Below are positions 1-6,075 of a DNA stretch of 40,733 bases, piece after piece. The notes under the pieces were generated by a model, which saw only the letters and a program-made list of their open reading frames with translations, made no database searches and was not told the DNA's origin. The stretch lies in the IMG/VR virus record IMGVR_UViG_3300005821_000004, positions 1-40,733 of that record. The stretch is one strand, 5' to 3'. The stretch comes from a virus. Every line of letters starts with the position of its first letter. Position 1 is the first letter of the stretch. Position numbers and translations under genes: made by a program.

Positions 1-119
1 CCTCCTTTACTAAGCGTGTACGTCTGCTGGAACCACATAAATTTCGTAATATTTATAAGGAGAATGCTTATTTTCATCTTCATATAAACATTTCCATTTA
101 GTTAACACATTTTTCAAAT
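1..119. repeat. Terminal redundancy, left copy
   Basis: Bases 1-119 are identical to 40615-40733. The repeat lies inside the 3' part of the gene at 10-516. A 119-base exact overlap is what a de Bruijn assembler leaves on a circular or circularly permuted molecule, since 119 is a k-mer size in common use. It is therefore more likely an assembly overlap than a true 119-bp terminal repeat. The unit genome is then 40,614 bp. Confidence 0.95.
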
Positions 120-516
120 GATTTGCGGTAATTATAGGAAAACCATTATCATCATATAAATAAACAGAATAACCCCTATTTTGAGCTAGATATTCTGCTT
201 TACGTTTAAAACCACTATCATTCATTAGCTCTATATCTGAATGCTGGTTTAAGGCATTTCGTATATAAGTAATATTTTCTTTAAAGTCATCTAGTGTATT
301 TTTGAATCCGTTTCCTACAAGCTTTTTACCTTCGTTACTTTTTATATTGGCAATAAGAGGAAGCTTTCCCCATCGGTTAGATGCCCAGTTATCATTAAAT
401 AAACAAAAATAATCAAAAATATCTTCTTTTATCAAACTATTAAAAACATCTTTGGCTCTAAGAATAGCATCTTTTTCGTTTTTACTATAAACAATAGAAT
501 TAATTAACATATGCAT
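10..516 (-). CDS. Hypothetical protein, 168 aa
   Basis: I do not recognise this protein. It is soluble-looking, with no signal peptide or membrane segment, and rich in Asn, Lys and Tyr. The ATG at 516 has an AAAAGGA ribosome site about 8 bases upstream. It ends in tandem stops (TAG TAA). Across the circular junction it is followed within about 30 bases by the membrane-protein gene ending at 40364, so it belongs to the long leftward operon. The last 107 bases of the gene (coordinates 10-119) are repeated at the right end of the window because of the terminal overlap. Confidence 0.8.
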   Translation of the reverse strand: MHMLINSIVYSKNEKDAILRAKDVFNSLIKEDIFDYFCLFNDNWASNRWGKLPLIANIKSNEGKKLVGNGFKNTLDDFKENITYIRNALNQHSDIELMNDSGFKRKAEYLAQNRGYSVYLYDDNGFPIITANHLKNVLTKWKCLYEDENKHSPYKYYEIYVVPADVHA

Positions 517-535
517 CGGTTAGTCCTTTTCAATC

Positions 536-790
536 TCACTCACTGATTGCCTTCTTTTCTAATGAAATCTTAGCATTTTTTAAGTGCTCAGTAATTTTTA
601 TACCGACTAATTCATTAACATTGTGACCATATATTGCTATTTCTTTAATATCTTCAATTTCATTAAGACCTTCACCAGCTCCGATATTTATTTTAGTAAA
701 ACCATTTTCATCAATACCAAAAACCATACCAATTTTCCCATGAAACCAAATGGCATCAGTTATAGTAAATCCATCTATTTTAATATTCAT
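536..790 (-). CDS. Hypothetical protein, 84 aa
   Basis: Small, probably beta-rich protein without recognised motifs. It begins MNIKIDGFTITDAIW, and the middle is Gly- and Asn-rich. The start is preceded by AAGAGGAAT, a reasonable ribosome site. It sits in the leftward operon between the structured spacer at 805-918 and the 168-aa gene. No function can be assigned. Confidence 0.7.
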   Translation of the reverse strand: MNIKIDGFTITDAIWFHGKIGMVFGIDENGFTKINIGAGEGLNEIEDIKEIAIYGHNVNELVGIKITEHLKNAKISLEKKAISE

Positions 791-804
791 AACTATTCCT
801 CTTA

Positions 805-894
805 TTATCCGTCAGGCGGAGAAAATATATTCATAAAGAAGTTATTAATTACAAAGCTGTGACCAGTAATAACAAAATCATTATAAAACATCAT
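805..894 (-). CDS. Possible 29-aa small protein
   Basis: A 29-codon reading frame (MMFYNDFVITGHS... ending SPPDG) starts at tandem ATGs (894 and 891) with GGAG close upstream and ends TAA. It lies entirely inside an inverted repeat, so the start and the stop are both within predicted stem sequence. It could be a leader-type peptide or simply unstructured loop sequence. Support is only the ribosome site and the position. Confidence 0.25.
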   Translation of the reverse strand: MMFYNDFVITGHSFVINNFFMNIFSPPDG

Positions 895-918
895 CTCCGC
901 ACGAACATTGCTGACGGA
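808..918 (-). other. Long inverted repeat in operon spacer
   Basis: TCCGTCAG (808-815) is complementary to CTGACGGA (911-918), and the next seven bases GCGGAGA (816-822) are complementary to TCTCCGC (894-900), with a 10-base bulge at 901-910. In the leftward transcript this makes a 15-bp stem enclosing about 70 nt. There is no T-tract, so it is not a typical terminator. It may be an mRNA processing or stability element, or control the frame it encloses. Confidence 0.6.
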
Positions 919-955
919 AACAAACAAATTATATCATAAATTCACCTTCTTAGTC

Positions 956-1357
956 TCATGGCTGCAATGTCTGTAATGGCTCATCTGGAGCAAGATCTAA
1001 ATATGGTTTTATTACTGTAAATATATGGTCATATAGTGTAGTGCATGTTGTAGGATGCATATTATGTGCCTTATGATTTATATGCATATAAATCATATCA
1101 TAAATATCATTAGCCATTTTCTCACAATTAATTTTTTCATCTCTCTGAGTGCTTTCTAGGTACATATTGATATCGTGCGCTGTAAATAGCATGTCTAGCA
1201 TTATCATCCTATCAGCATCAAGTTTTTTTGGATCTCTATTTATGGAGCGCGTATCCAATATTATGTTATTTGTAATAGTGGTTAAGCGCATATAAAGAGT
1301 CTGTTTTGGTGGAGCTTTCCACAGTGTGGCAGTACTTTTCAATCTAAAACTAAGCAT
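956..1357 (-). CDS. Hypothetical protein, 133 aa
   Basis: Mostly alpha-helical protein rich in Met, His and Thr (cluster MHINHKAHNMHPTTCTTLYD near residues 91-110). It has no recognised domain. It has a clear ribosome site (AGGAGAAAGAT before ATG). The sequence from the stop of the upstream repeat gene to this start closely resembles the junction upstream of the gene at 2217-2477, so the two spacers are duplicates. It lies downstream of the Ser/Trp repeat array in the leftward operon. Function unknown. Confidence 0.75.
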   Translation of the reverse strand: MLSFRLKSTATLWKAPPKQTLYMRLTTITNNIILDTRSINRDPKKLDADRMIMLDMLFTAHDINMYLESTQRDEKINCEKMANDIYDMIYMHINHKAHNMHPTTCTTLYDHIFTVIKPYLDLAPDEPLQTLQP

Positions 1358-1383
1358 ATCTTTCTCCTATTATTTTTAAAAAT

Positions 1384-1638
1384 TTACCTTCTAGGACCAG
1401 ACCAACTAGACGAAGACGAAGTCAAAGACAAAGATCCAGACCAAGACAAAATCCAAGACAAAATCCAAGGCTCAGCTCCAGATACAGATCGAGAACAAGG
1501 CCAAGATTCAGAGCAAGATCCAGACCCAGATCCAGATAAAACCCAAGACCAAGCCATAGAGTTAGATCCAGTCAAAGATCTAGACTGAGATCCAGACTGA
1601 GATCCAGACCAAGACCAATATTTCTGCATATGTGTCAT
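1384..1638 (-). CDS. Ser/Trp dipeptide-repeat protein A, 84 aa
   Basis: Longest and last of four contiguous paralogues. It opens with the shared leader MTHMQKYW and then runs as S-X dipeptides with X = W, G, Q, R or L, because the DNA is a TCT-NNN hexamer repeat. It shares a module SVSGAEPWI with units C, D and F and a terminal GPRR with unit E. The start overlaps the stop of unit B as ATGA, so translation is coupled. It contains no cysteine pairs or known domain; one Cys is at SCSES and another at PCSRS. Alternating Ser/Trp could favour beta-stacking. Function unknown. Confidence 0.65.
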   Translation of the reverse strand: MTHMQKYWSWSGSQSGSQSRSLTGSNSMAWSWVLSGSGSGSCSESWPCSRSVSGAEPWILSWILSWSGSLSLTSSSSSWSGPRR

Positions 1639-1850
1639 TCTTTCATCCTAGACGAAACCCAAGACCAAGATCCAGACCAAGATCCAGATCCAGATCCAGA
1701 TAAAGACCGAGATAGAGATCTAGACCAAGGCCCAGATCCAGACCAAGACCAAGGCCCAGATGAAGCCCAAGACCAAACCAAAGAGTCAGGCCCAGACCAA
1801 GATCCAGGCTGAGATCCAGACCAAGACCAATATTTCTGCATATGAGTCAT
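1635..1850 (-). CDS. Ser/Trp dipeptide-repeat protein B, 71 aa
   Basis: Starts at the conserved MTHMQKYW (ATG 1848-1850), 11 bases after GGGAG. Upstream in-frame codons exist back to 1976 but read through the 3' end of unit C, so the conserved ATG is preferred. The body is S-X repeats (SWSGSQPGSWSGPDS, then SGPWSWSGSGPWSRS). It differs from its siblings at the end, finishing VSSRMKE rather than SSSAGS. The stop overlaps the ATG of unit A. Function unknown; recognised only as a paralogue of its neighbours. Confidence 0.65.
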   Translation of the reverse strand: MTHMQKYWSWSGSQPGSWSGPDSLVWSWASSGPWSWSGSGPWSRSLSRSLSGSGSGSWSGSWSWVSSRMKE

Positions 1851-1852
1851 TC

Positions 1853-2038
1853 TTAACTCCCAGCTGAAGACGAAGCCAAAGACAAAGATCCAGACCAAAA
1901 CATAGAGTGAGGCCCAGACCAAGACCAAATCCAAGGCCCAGCTCCAGATACAGATCGATATAGAGACCAAGGCCAAGATTCAGACCGAGATCCAGACTGA
2001 GATCCAGACCAAGACCAATATTTCTGCATATGTGTCAT
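1853..2038 (-). CDS. Ser/Trp dipeptide-repeat protein C, 61 aa
   Basis: Paralogue with leader MTHMQKYW, S-X repeats, the module SVSGAGPWIWS, the module SGPHSMFWSG (compare unit E SGPHSMAWSW) and the terminal SLASSSAGS. The ATG at 2038 follows GGGAGTTAAGA, which is also the end of unit D, so each gene carries the ribosome site of the next in its last codons. A longer frame back to 2092 exists but would overlap unit D out of frame. Function unknown. Confidence 0.65.
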   Translation of the reverse strand: MTHMQKYWSWSGSQSGSRSESWPWSLYRSVSGAGPWIWSWSGPHSMFWSGSLSLASSSAGS

Positions 2039-2040
2039 TC

Positions 2041-2208
2041 TTAACTCCCAGCCGAAGACGAAACCCAAGACAAAGATCCAGACCAAGACCAATCCAAAGA
2101 GTCAGATAAAGACCAAATCCAAGACCCAGCCCCAGATACAGACCAAGATCCAGACCAAGATCCAGATCTAGATCCATACCAAGACCAATATTTCTGCATG
2201 TGCGTCAT
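2041..2208 (-). CDS. Ser/Trp dipeptide-repeat protein D, 55 aa
   Basis: First unit of the four-gene cluster. It begins MTHMQKYWSWYGSRSGSW and ends SWVSSSAGS. From SWSVSGAGSWIWSLSDSL onwards it is almost identical to unit F, showing recent duplication. The stop of the upstream 86-aa gene is only 8 bases before its ATG; the local ribosome site (AAGAAG) is weak, so it probably relies on coupling. About one third of residues are Ser and many others are Trp and Gly. Function unknown. Confidence 0.65.
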   Translation of the reverse strand: MTHMQKYWSWYGSRSGSWSGSWSVSGAGSWIWSLSDSLDWSWSGSLSWVSSSAGS

Positions 2209-2216
2209 TCTTCTTA

Positions 2217-2477
2217 TTACGCCTTCTTTTCTTTAAATTTCCCAAATCCCTCTATTGATTGAAACATAAGGCAATGATCGCATGCTAGTTTCTCAAAATT
2301 TGCCCATTCTAAGGCAGAATGAGGGCCAGTATCGTATACTATTCCGCAATCAGTTAATTGTAATGAAATATCATCTAGTGCCACAACTGTTCCAGCATAT
2401 ATATACCTACAGCAATAAATTACAATTTCTTTACCTATAAATGACTCTATAAGTTCTCTATTTATTTCTTTACTCAT
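2217..2477 (-). CDS. Hypothetical protein, 86 aa
   Basis: Compact beta-rich protein (FIGKEIVIYCCRYIYAGTVV near residues 13-32), whose pattern recalls small beta-barrel (Sm/SH3-like) folds, though this is only an impression. It has a C-terminal region with CDHC. The ribosome site AGGAGAAAAAT is good. It separates the two clusters of Ser/Trp repeat genes and appears to have been embedded when that module duplicated. Function unknown. Confidence 0.75.
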   Translation of the reverse strand: MSKEINRELIESFIGKEIVIYCCRYIYAGTVVALDDISLQLTDCGIVYDTGPHSALEWANFEKLACDHCLMFQSIEGFGKFKEKKA

Positions 2478-2506
2478 ATTTTTCTCCTATTTATTTTAAT
2501 AAAAAT

Positions 2507-2662
2507 TTACCTTCTAGGCCCAGCCGAAGACGAAGCCCAAGACAAAGATCCAGACCAAGACCAAGGCCCAGATGAAGACCAAGACCAAGCCATAGAGTGA
2601 GGCCCAGACCAAGATCCAGACTGAGATCTAGCCCAATACCAATTTTTCTGCATATGAGTCAT
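2507..2662 (-). CDS. Ser/Trp dipeptide-repeat protein E, 51 aa
   Basis: Shortest paralogue: leader MTHMQKNW (Asn instead of Tyr), then YWARSQSGSWSGPHSMAW, SGPWSWSGSLS and the terminal SSSAGPRR. The terminal GPRR and the following AT-rich spacer match unit A, so A and E are the last genes of two duplicated modules. The ATG at 2662 follows GGGAGTTAAGA of unit F. Function unknown. Confidence 0.6.
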   Translation of the reverse strand: MTHMQKNWYWARSQSGSWSGPHSMAWSWSSSGPWSWSGSLSWASSSAGPRR

Positions 2663-2664
2663 TC

Positions 2665-2856
2665 TTAACTCCCAGCCGAAGACGAAACCCAAGACCAAGA
2701 TCCAGACCAAGACCAACCCAAAGAGTCAGATAAAGACCAAATCCAAGACCCAGCCCCAGATACAGACCAAGACCAAGGCCAAGATCCAGACTTAGATCCA
2801 TCCCAAGATCCAGACTTAGATCCATCCCAAGACCAATATTTCTGCATATGCGTCAT
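2665..2856 (-). CDS. Ser/Trp dipeptide-repeat protein F, 63 aa
   Basis: First mini-gene to be transcribed in the operon. It has leader MTHMQKYWSW, a duplicated DGSKSGSW stretch, then the SVSGAGSWIWSLSDSL module shared with unit D, and ends VSSSAGS. Its ATG overlaps the TGA of the VRR-NUC gene (ATGA, 2853-2856), tying the array to the recombination operon. The internal DGSKSGSW repeat shows expansion and contraction is still going on. Function unknown. Confidence 0.65.
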   Translation of the reverse strand: MTHMQKYWSWDGSKSGSWDGSKSGSWPWSWSVSGAGSWIWSLSDSLGWSWSGSWSWVSSSAGS

Positions 2857-3212
2857 ATCTTATGTCCTAAATATTTATTAATAACGTCTACCGCCTTTCT
2901 CCATTCCCAAACCACAACGCATTTATAACCAATATTTTGCGCTGTTTCAAAAAATTGTTGTTGAGCTACCGTCAATTTATTTTTTCCTGCTTTGAATTCG
3001 ATCCAGAGTCCATGATATCCACCTATAGGAAACATAAAGAAATAATCAGGAGTTCCAGCTCTTAAACCACATTTTTTTATGTTTATTGCCTCAAGATAAT
3101 GTCTACTTCCACCGCCTTCGATTGCGATTAAATATCTACTAATATACGGATGAAGTTCAACCCATTGCATAAATGCTAACCGCTCTGCTCTTTCTGGCTG
3201 CTTTCTTTTCAT
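2853..3212 (-). CDS. VRR-NUC domain nuclease
   Basis: A 119-aa single-domain VRR-NUC protein of the PD-(D/E)XK superfamily, which in phages acts as a structure-specific or Holliday-junction-type endonuclease. Visible motif elements are GTPDYFF (D56), WIEFKAGKN (E72, K74) and TVAQQQFF (Q84-Q86), then the usual strand GYKCVVVW. It lies in the RecT/YqaJ recombination operon. Its start overlaps the stop of the upstream membrane-protein gene, and its stop overlaps the first Ser/Trp mini-gene. Likely role: resolving recombination or replication intermediates before packaging. Confidence 0.85.
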   Translation of the reverse strand: MKRKQPERAERLAFMQWVELHPYISRYLIAIEGGGSRHYLEAINIKKCGLRAGTPDYFFMFPIGGYHGLWIEFKAGKNKLTVAQQQFFETAQNIGYKCVVVWEWRKAVDVINKYLGHKI

Positions 3213-3466
3213 CTGAAGTATCCCTTGACTTTATCGTAATCAATCTGTTTAGCGCGTAACTGTCTTTTGTAAACGGAAAATGAGCCGAATAGTTTTAATC
3301 CAAGCCAGATCCAGAAAAATATATTTAAGATTGATATACAAAAACTTAAAATAGCAAGATTCCATCCAGATAAATTGAGCGTATATCCTATTAACACAGA
3401 CATCAATACTGCTATAGGGCAGGCAATTAATACGCTAATAATTATTAATTTTGTATCTTTTCGCAT
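3209..3466 (-). CDS. Small two-helix membrane protein, 85 aa
   Basis: Two hydrophobic helices (about residues 7-29 and 34-62) with a basic C-terminal tail ([21 protein letters not shown]). The gene start lies 22 bases inside the end of csrA, and its stop overlaps the VRR-NUC start, so expression is coupled both ways. No family recognised. A phage inner-membrane protein in an early operon could act in superinfection exclusion, but nothing in the sequence shows this. Confidence 0.7.
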   Translation of the reverse strand: MRKDTKLIIISVLIACPIAVLMSVLIGYTLNLSGWNLAILSFCISILNIFFWIWLGLKLFGSFSVYKRQLRAKQIDYDKVKGYFR

Positions 3467-3639
3467 TTCTTCTCCTTCTCTTTCTGGATTTTTTTATATA
3501 TCTCCTCTCTATGGACAGAAAATTCTTTTGGCGCTTCTATTCCTAGCCTAATTTGATTTTTATTTATACTTAATATTTTAATTTTTATATCATCATTAAT
3601 AATTATGCTCTTCTCAATTTTTCTTGTTAAAATAAGCAT
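3445..3639 (-). CDS. csrA: CsrA/RsmA-type RNA-binding translational regulator
   Basis: A 64-aa CsrA homologue beginning [18 protein letters not shown] with the diagnostic [17 protein letters not shown]. The RNA-contacting Leu4/Arg6 and the VHREE arginine are present. CsrA dimers bind GGA-containing hairpins near ribosome sites and control translation and stability. The C-terminus is a short Lys/Glu tail, like many CsrA proteins. Start overlaps the YqaJ stop as TAATG. Here it could redirect host metabolism or time phage genes; many phage ribosome sites here contain AGGAG. Identification is firm, target is inference. Confidence 0.92.
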   Translation of the reverse strand: MLILTRKIEKSIIINDDIKIKILSINKNQIRLGIEAPKEFSVHREEIYKKIQKEKEKKCEKIQN

Positions 3640-4493
3640 TAGTTTTCCTCTATAGATATGAAACTTCTAAAAGTTCTACGCCCTGATTTAGTATTATTCC
3701 AGGAAACTAATTTATTACCACTGCTATCACAAATATAAGCTGCTGTTTTCATAGTTTTTTGTATTTCTATTTGTAATTCTTTTTTCTTAACATCAGCCTC
3801 TTTAATTTGTTGGGATATTTTATAGTGGTTATAAAGTTTCTCTTCTAGTTCTGGCGTTGCTACCAAAATATCTTCTTCATTAGCCATATCATATAAACGT
3901 CCTAAATCACTATGGGTAATAGGATCAGGAGGAAAATTTTCTTTCACATGTTTATACCAAAAATCATGCGTTAACATAATTATCTTCTCTTCTAGGGCCT
4001 TGTTTCGTTCATAATGATAAATACGAAGTTCTTGACCACCTCCAAACGCAGCAATATCAACCCCCTTTTTATTATCACAAACAATACAATAATGAGCACA
4101 CTGGAATAAATATGGTATGGGGATTTGATCGGTTCCTTCTTCCCCCCATTCTGAGCTAAAGAATCTAATATTTTTAGCTTCTACAATTAGATTGTCAGTT
4201 GTCATAGCATCTAAATTAGCAAATAACCATGGATATCTATCGTTTTTTATCATAGATGCTGGTTCATGGCATTTATTTCCTGTTGCTATTTCGTATTCTT
4301 TAATAATAAATGGTTCAAGTCTATGGCCATAATATTGAGGATCAGTCATTTCTTCTTCTATAATTTCAGGATTAATTTTATCTAAAAATACATCTAAAGG
4401 ACTTCTGTATTTTGATAGGCCCAAGGCGGCAGCACAATCGCTACCACCTATACCGCCCTTACGTTGCTGGAGGATTGAATTACTTAGTTTCAT
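3639..4493 (-). CDS. YqaJ-family (lambda Exo-like) recombination exonuclease
   Basis: A 284-aa YqaJ viral recombinase-type nuclease, which resects double-strand ends 5' to 3' and loads its partner annealase. N-terminal [20 protein letters not shown] is the typical YqaJ start. Candidate catalytic residues are E60 (GHRLEP), D95 (ANLDAM) and E105-x-K107 (VEAK). The C-terminal 60 residues form a helical Lys-rich region. It directly follows recT with a 14-base overlap, the standard exonuclease-annealase pairing. Confidence 0.9.
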   Translation of the reverse strand: MKLSNSILQQRKGGIGGSDCAAALGLSKYRSPLDVFLDKINPEIIEEEMTDPQYYGHRLEPFIIKEYEIATGNKCHEPASMIKNDRYPWLFANLDAMTTDNLIVEAKNIRFFSSEWGEEGTDQIPIPYLFQCAHYCIVCDNKKGVDIAAFGGGQELRIYHYERNKALEEKIIMLTHDFWYKHVKENFPPDPITHSDLGRLYDMANEEDILVATPELEEKLYNHYKISQQIKEADVKKKELQIEIQKTMKTAAYICDSSGNKLVSWNNTKSGRRTFRSFISIEEN

Positions 4494-5286
4494 CGAAAAA
4501 CTCTGCTGCTAAATCAGATTTTGTTTTAGTTTCTTCTTTCTTTGGCCCTTCTTCGTCTACTACCTCGCCATCAATTATAGCGCCTAGATCTTGTAGCCCT
4601 AGGTCGCCACGTTCATCCATACTAACAGCCTTAGCTAAATTCATATCTTCACTGCTTTTAGGTAGATACTTTAATAATTTTCTAATTACTGTTTTTTTAG
4701 CCATTTCATCTGGAGATGTAATCCATGGCGAATAAGAAGAACCACTTGTTTTTGACATGCCTTTATGCCTTTTTATGTCGTCTCTAGACATAACTTCAAA
4801 TTGAATTCCGCCATTCACCAGATAGGCTATAGCATAATATAATACAGCCTCACCTCTATCTGATTTACCATCAAAAGAATGCTTTATGTCTGGCTTTGAC
4901 CCCCATTCAAAATGAAAAAAGTCGTTTTCGCATACTTCTTTAGCAAATATATTTACAATAGCTCCGCTTTGAAGTGCTAGTTTCATTAATCCTTGATAGC
5001 CCGGCATAAATTGTGCTTCTATTACTCCTCCCTTTTTGTTGTTTTTATATGGAATCAAATAAGCTTCGCCTAAAATAGAATCTGGCATTAATCCTAATTG
5101 AGATGATTGAATTATTGCCCCAATTAATGAAGTAGTAGTGCATTTTTTCAGCTCTGGGTTGCGGTTTATTTCAGTTAGAGCAATCCTCATCATCTTTTCG
5201 GGAGTTAAATGTTTAGGAAGAGCCGCAGCTATTTGCTTCTCTTTGGCTTTCATTAGCTCTCCAATAGTTAATTGTTGTTCACTCAT
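4480..5286 (-). CDS. recT: RecT-family single-strand annealing protein
   Basis: A 268-aa RecT homologue. Recognisable blocks are LTPEKMMRIALTEI (about residues 32-45), SSQLGLMPDSILGEAYLIPY, QFMPGYQGLMKLAL and SYSPWITSPDEMAKKTVIRK near residue 200. The start at 5286 (MSEQQ) is chosen because AAAGGAG lies just upstream; the ATG six codons earlier has none. The acidic Lys/Glu tail is variable in the family. It anneals complementary strands made by the adjacent YqaJ nuclease, for genome circularisation, repair or mosaic recombination. Confidence 0.93.
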   Translation of the reverse strand: MSEQQLTIGELMKAKEKQIAAALPKHLTPEKMMRIALTEINRNPELKKCTTTSLIGAIIQSSQLGLMPDSILGEAYLIPYKNNKKGGVIEAQFMPGYQGLMKLALQSGAIVNIFAKEVCENDFFHFEWGSKPDIKHSFDGKSDRGEAVLYYAIAYLVNGGIQFEVMSRDDIKRHKGMSKTSGSSYSPWITSPDEMAKKTVIRKLLKYLPKSSEDMNLAKAVSMDERGDLGLQDLGAIIDGEVVDEEGPKKEETKTKSDLAAEFFDETK

Positions 5287-5632
5287 AGCTAGTTCTCCTT
5301 TCATTTAGTTTACACTCAATATGCATGGATAGCTCATCACGTATTTCTGGCCATACAATATCAGTTAGATTTTCATGGATATGGTCCATAAAATCTTCAT
5401 ACGCTTCTTCTTCTTTTTCTTTATCCTCACCCTTTATTGTTAAAAGATGCAATAACTCATTCAGAATGCCTTCATCAAAAAGATTTAGTTTATCTGTCTT
5501 CTCTGATAACTTTAAAGCACACAGCTTGGTTATATCATCACTTGATAGGGAATTACTATTTTCATCTAGTTCTAGATCAGCATAGTAATCTAGCCATGAA
5601 TCATAATCGTTTATTTCTTTATGTGATATCAT
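5279..5632 (-). CDS. Acidic hypothetical protein, 117 aa
   Basis: First gene of the leftward early operon. The start at 5632 (MISHKEIND) is preceded by AAGGAGG; an earlier ATG at 5704 lacks one and would sit in the promoter. The protein is very acidic and helical (DLELDENSNSLSSDD and GEDKEKEEEAYEDFMD). Its last codons contain the ribosome site and ATG of recT. It might be a DNA-mimic or partner of the recombination proteins, but that is speculation. Confidence 0.75.
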   Translation of the reverse strand: MISHKEINDYDSWLDYYADLELDENSNSLSSDDITKLCALKLSEKTDKLNLFDEGILNELLHLLTIKGEDKEKEEEAYEDFMDHIHENLTDIVWPEIRDELSMHIECKLNERRTSYE

Positions 5633-5665
5633 TTTTAGTTCCTCCTTAATTAAATTAACATGTAT

Positions 5666-5694
5666 ATGTTTGCACATTTTTAAAACGAAGTCAA
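5666..5694 (-). promoter_or_regulatory. Putative early leftward promoter
   Basis: On the minus strand TTGACT (5694-5689) is a good -35. The -10 at 17-bp spacing is AAACAT (5671-5666), a poor match; a CATATA lies 20 bp away. The position is right for transcribing the recombination operon, 30-60 bases upstream of the 5632 start, but the exact -10 is uncertain. Confidence 0.45.
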
Positions 5695-5730
5695 CCCCAA
5701 GCATGAAAATTTTTTATAAATGGTAAAATT

Positions 5731-5745
5731 TACTCATATTGAGAA
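5731..5745. promoter_or_regulatory. Candidate repressor operator (imperfect palindrome)
   Basis: TACTCA-TAT-TGAGAA, matching the perfect palindrome TACTCA-TTT-TGAGTA in the portal promoter at one arm fully and at the other 5 of 6. It lies between the leftward early promoter and the promoter of the small HTH gene, the usual place for a lysogeny operator. The 11-mer TTTACTCATAT recurs exactly, on the minus strand, inside the initiator promoter (7372-7382). Confidence 0.6.
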
Positions 5746-5754
5746 CCATATTAC

Positions 5755-5784
5755 TTGCTTTTTTTTAAAAAGTTGATATATAAT
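5755..5784 (+). promoter_or_regulatory. Promoter of the small HTH regulator
   Basis: TTGCTT (5755-5760), 18 bp, TATAAT (5779-5784). The expected transcription start about 7 bases after the -10 falls on the A of the ATG at 5791, predicting a leaderless mRNA like that of lambda cI from PRM. Confidence 0.65.
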
Positions 5785-5790
5785 GCCCTT

Positions 5791-6075
5791 ATGTCTGCTA
5801 ATTATAAATACAATAAACTTTTTAGTGACCTCTATAAAAGACTTGCTTTTAGCAATGCTGAAATATCTAGAGTTACTAAGGTATCACGACAAAATATATA
5901 TAATCATATAGGAACTAAGCATCTTTTAAATAAATCTACATATAAGAAATATATTGAGCGAATTATAGACTATATTCCTTTAAAGGTTACTGCTCTTACT
6001 GAAAAAGTGAAAGATTTAAGCGCATTAAGTGTAGAGTTAAAAGTTATAAAAGATAACCTAGAGAGGGAGGATTAA
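5791..6075 (+). CDS. Small helix-turn-helix phage repressor (Cro/CI-like)
   Basis: A 94-aa DNA-binding protein with a helix-turn-helix at about residues 22-42 (NAEISRVTKVSRQNIYNHIG) and a C-terminal coiled-coil-like segment (LTEKVKDLSALSVELKVIKD) suited to dimerisation. It lacks a LexA-type cleavage domain. Start at 5791 is chosen because the -10 box ends six bases before it; an upstream in-frame codon at 5755 lies inside the -35. It is flanked by divergent early genes and candidate operators, so it is probably the lysogeny repressor or Cro-like switch. Its stop overlaps the convergent gene. Confidence 0.75.
   Translation: MSANYKYNKLFSDLYKRLAFSNAEISRVTKVSRQNIYNHIGTKHLLNKSTYKKYIERIIDYIPLKVTALTEKVKDLSALSVELKVIKDNLERED

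Larger units (their letters stand above)
1384..2208 (-). repeat. Hexamer-repeat array with four tandem mini-genes
   Basis: The DNA is a degenerate hexanucleotide repeat (plus strand GATCCA and GACCAA variants; minus strand TCTGGA and TCTTGG). It is divided into four units of 168-255 bp by the conserved boundary TTAAGAATGAC-CATATGCAG. All three minus frames and one plus frame stay open over long stretches because of the hexamer periodicity. Only the Ser/Trp frame has conserved starts, ribosome sites and stops. By hand count GATC occurs about 25 times here, far above chance. Confidence 0.9.
2507..2856 (-). repeat. Second hexamer-repeat block with two mini-genes
   Basis: The same TCTGGA/TCTTGG hexamer repeat as at 1384-2208, holding units E and F. 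It contains about eight GATC sites by hand count. It ends with the same CCTAGAAGGTAAATTTTT spacer as the first block, so the two blocks arose by duplication of a module. Confidence 0.85.

Noticed and set aside
1630-1812. Plus-strand Asp/Pro repeat frame (DQDPDQDPDPDPDKD)
   Set aside because: It is the complement of the hexamer repeat of the Ser/Trp genes. It has no ribosome site, opposes the operon and is not repeated with conserved ends in the other units.
1980-2825. Minus-strand Leu/Asp/Gly and Leu/Val repeat frames
   Set aside because: These are other frames of the same hexamer repeat, without conserved starts at unit boundaries.
1384-2856. CRISPR or transposon array
   Set aside because: There is no repeat-spacer structure, terminal inverted repeat or transposase; the period is 6 bases and the units are translated.
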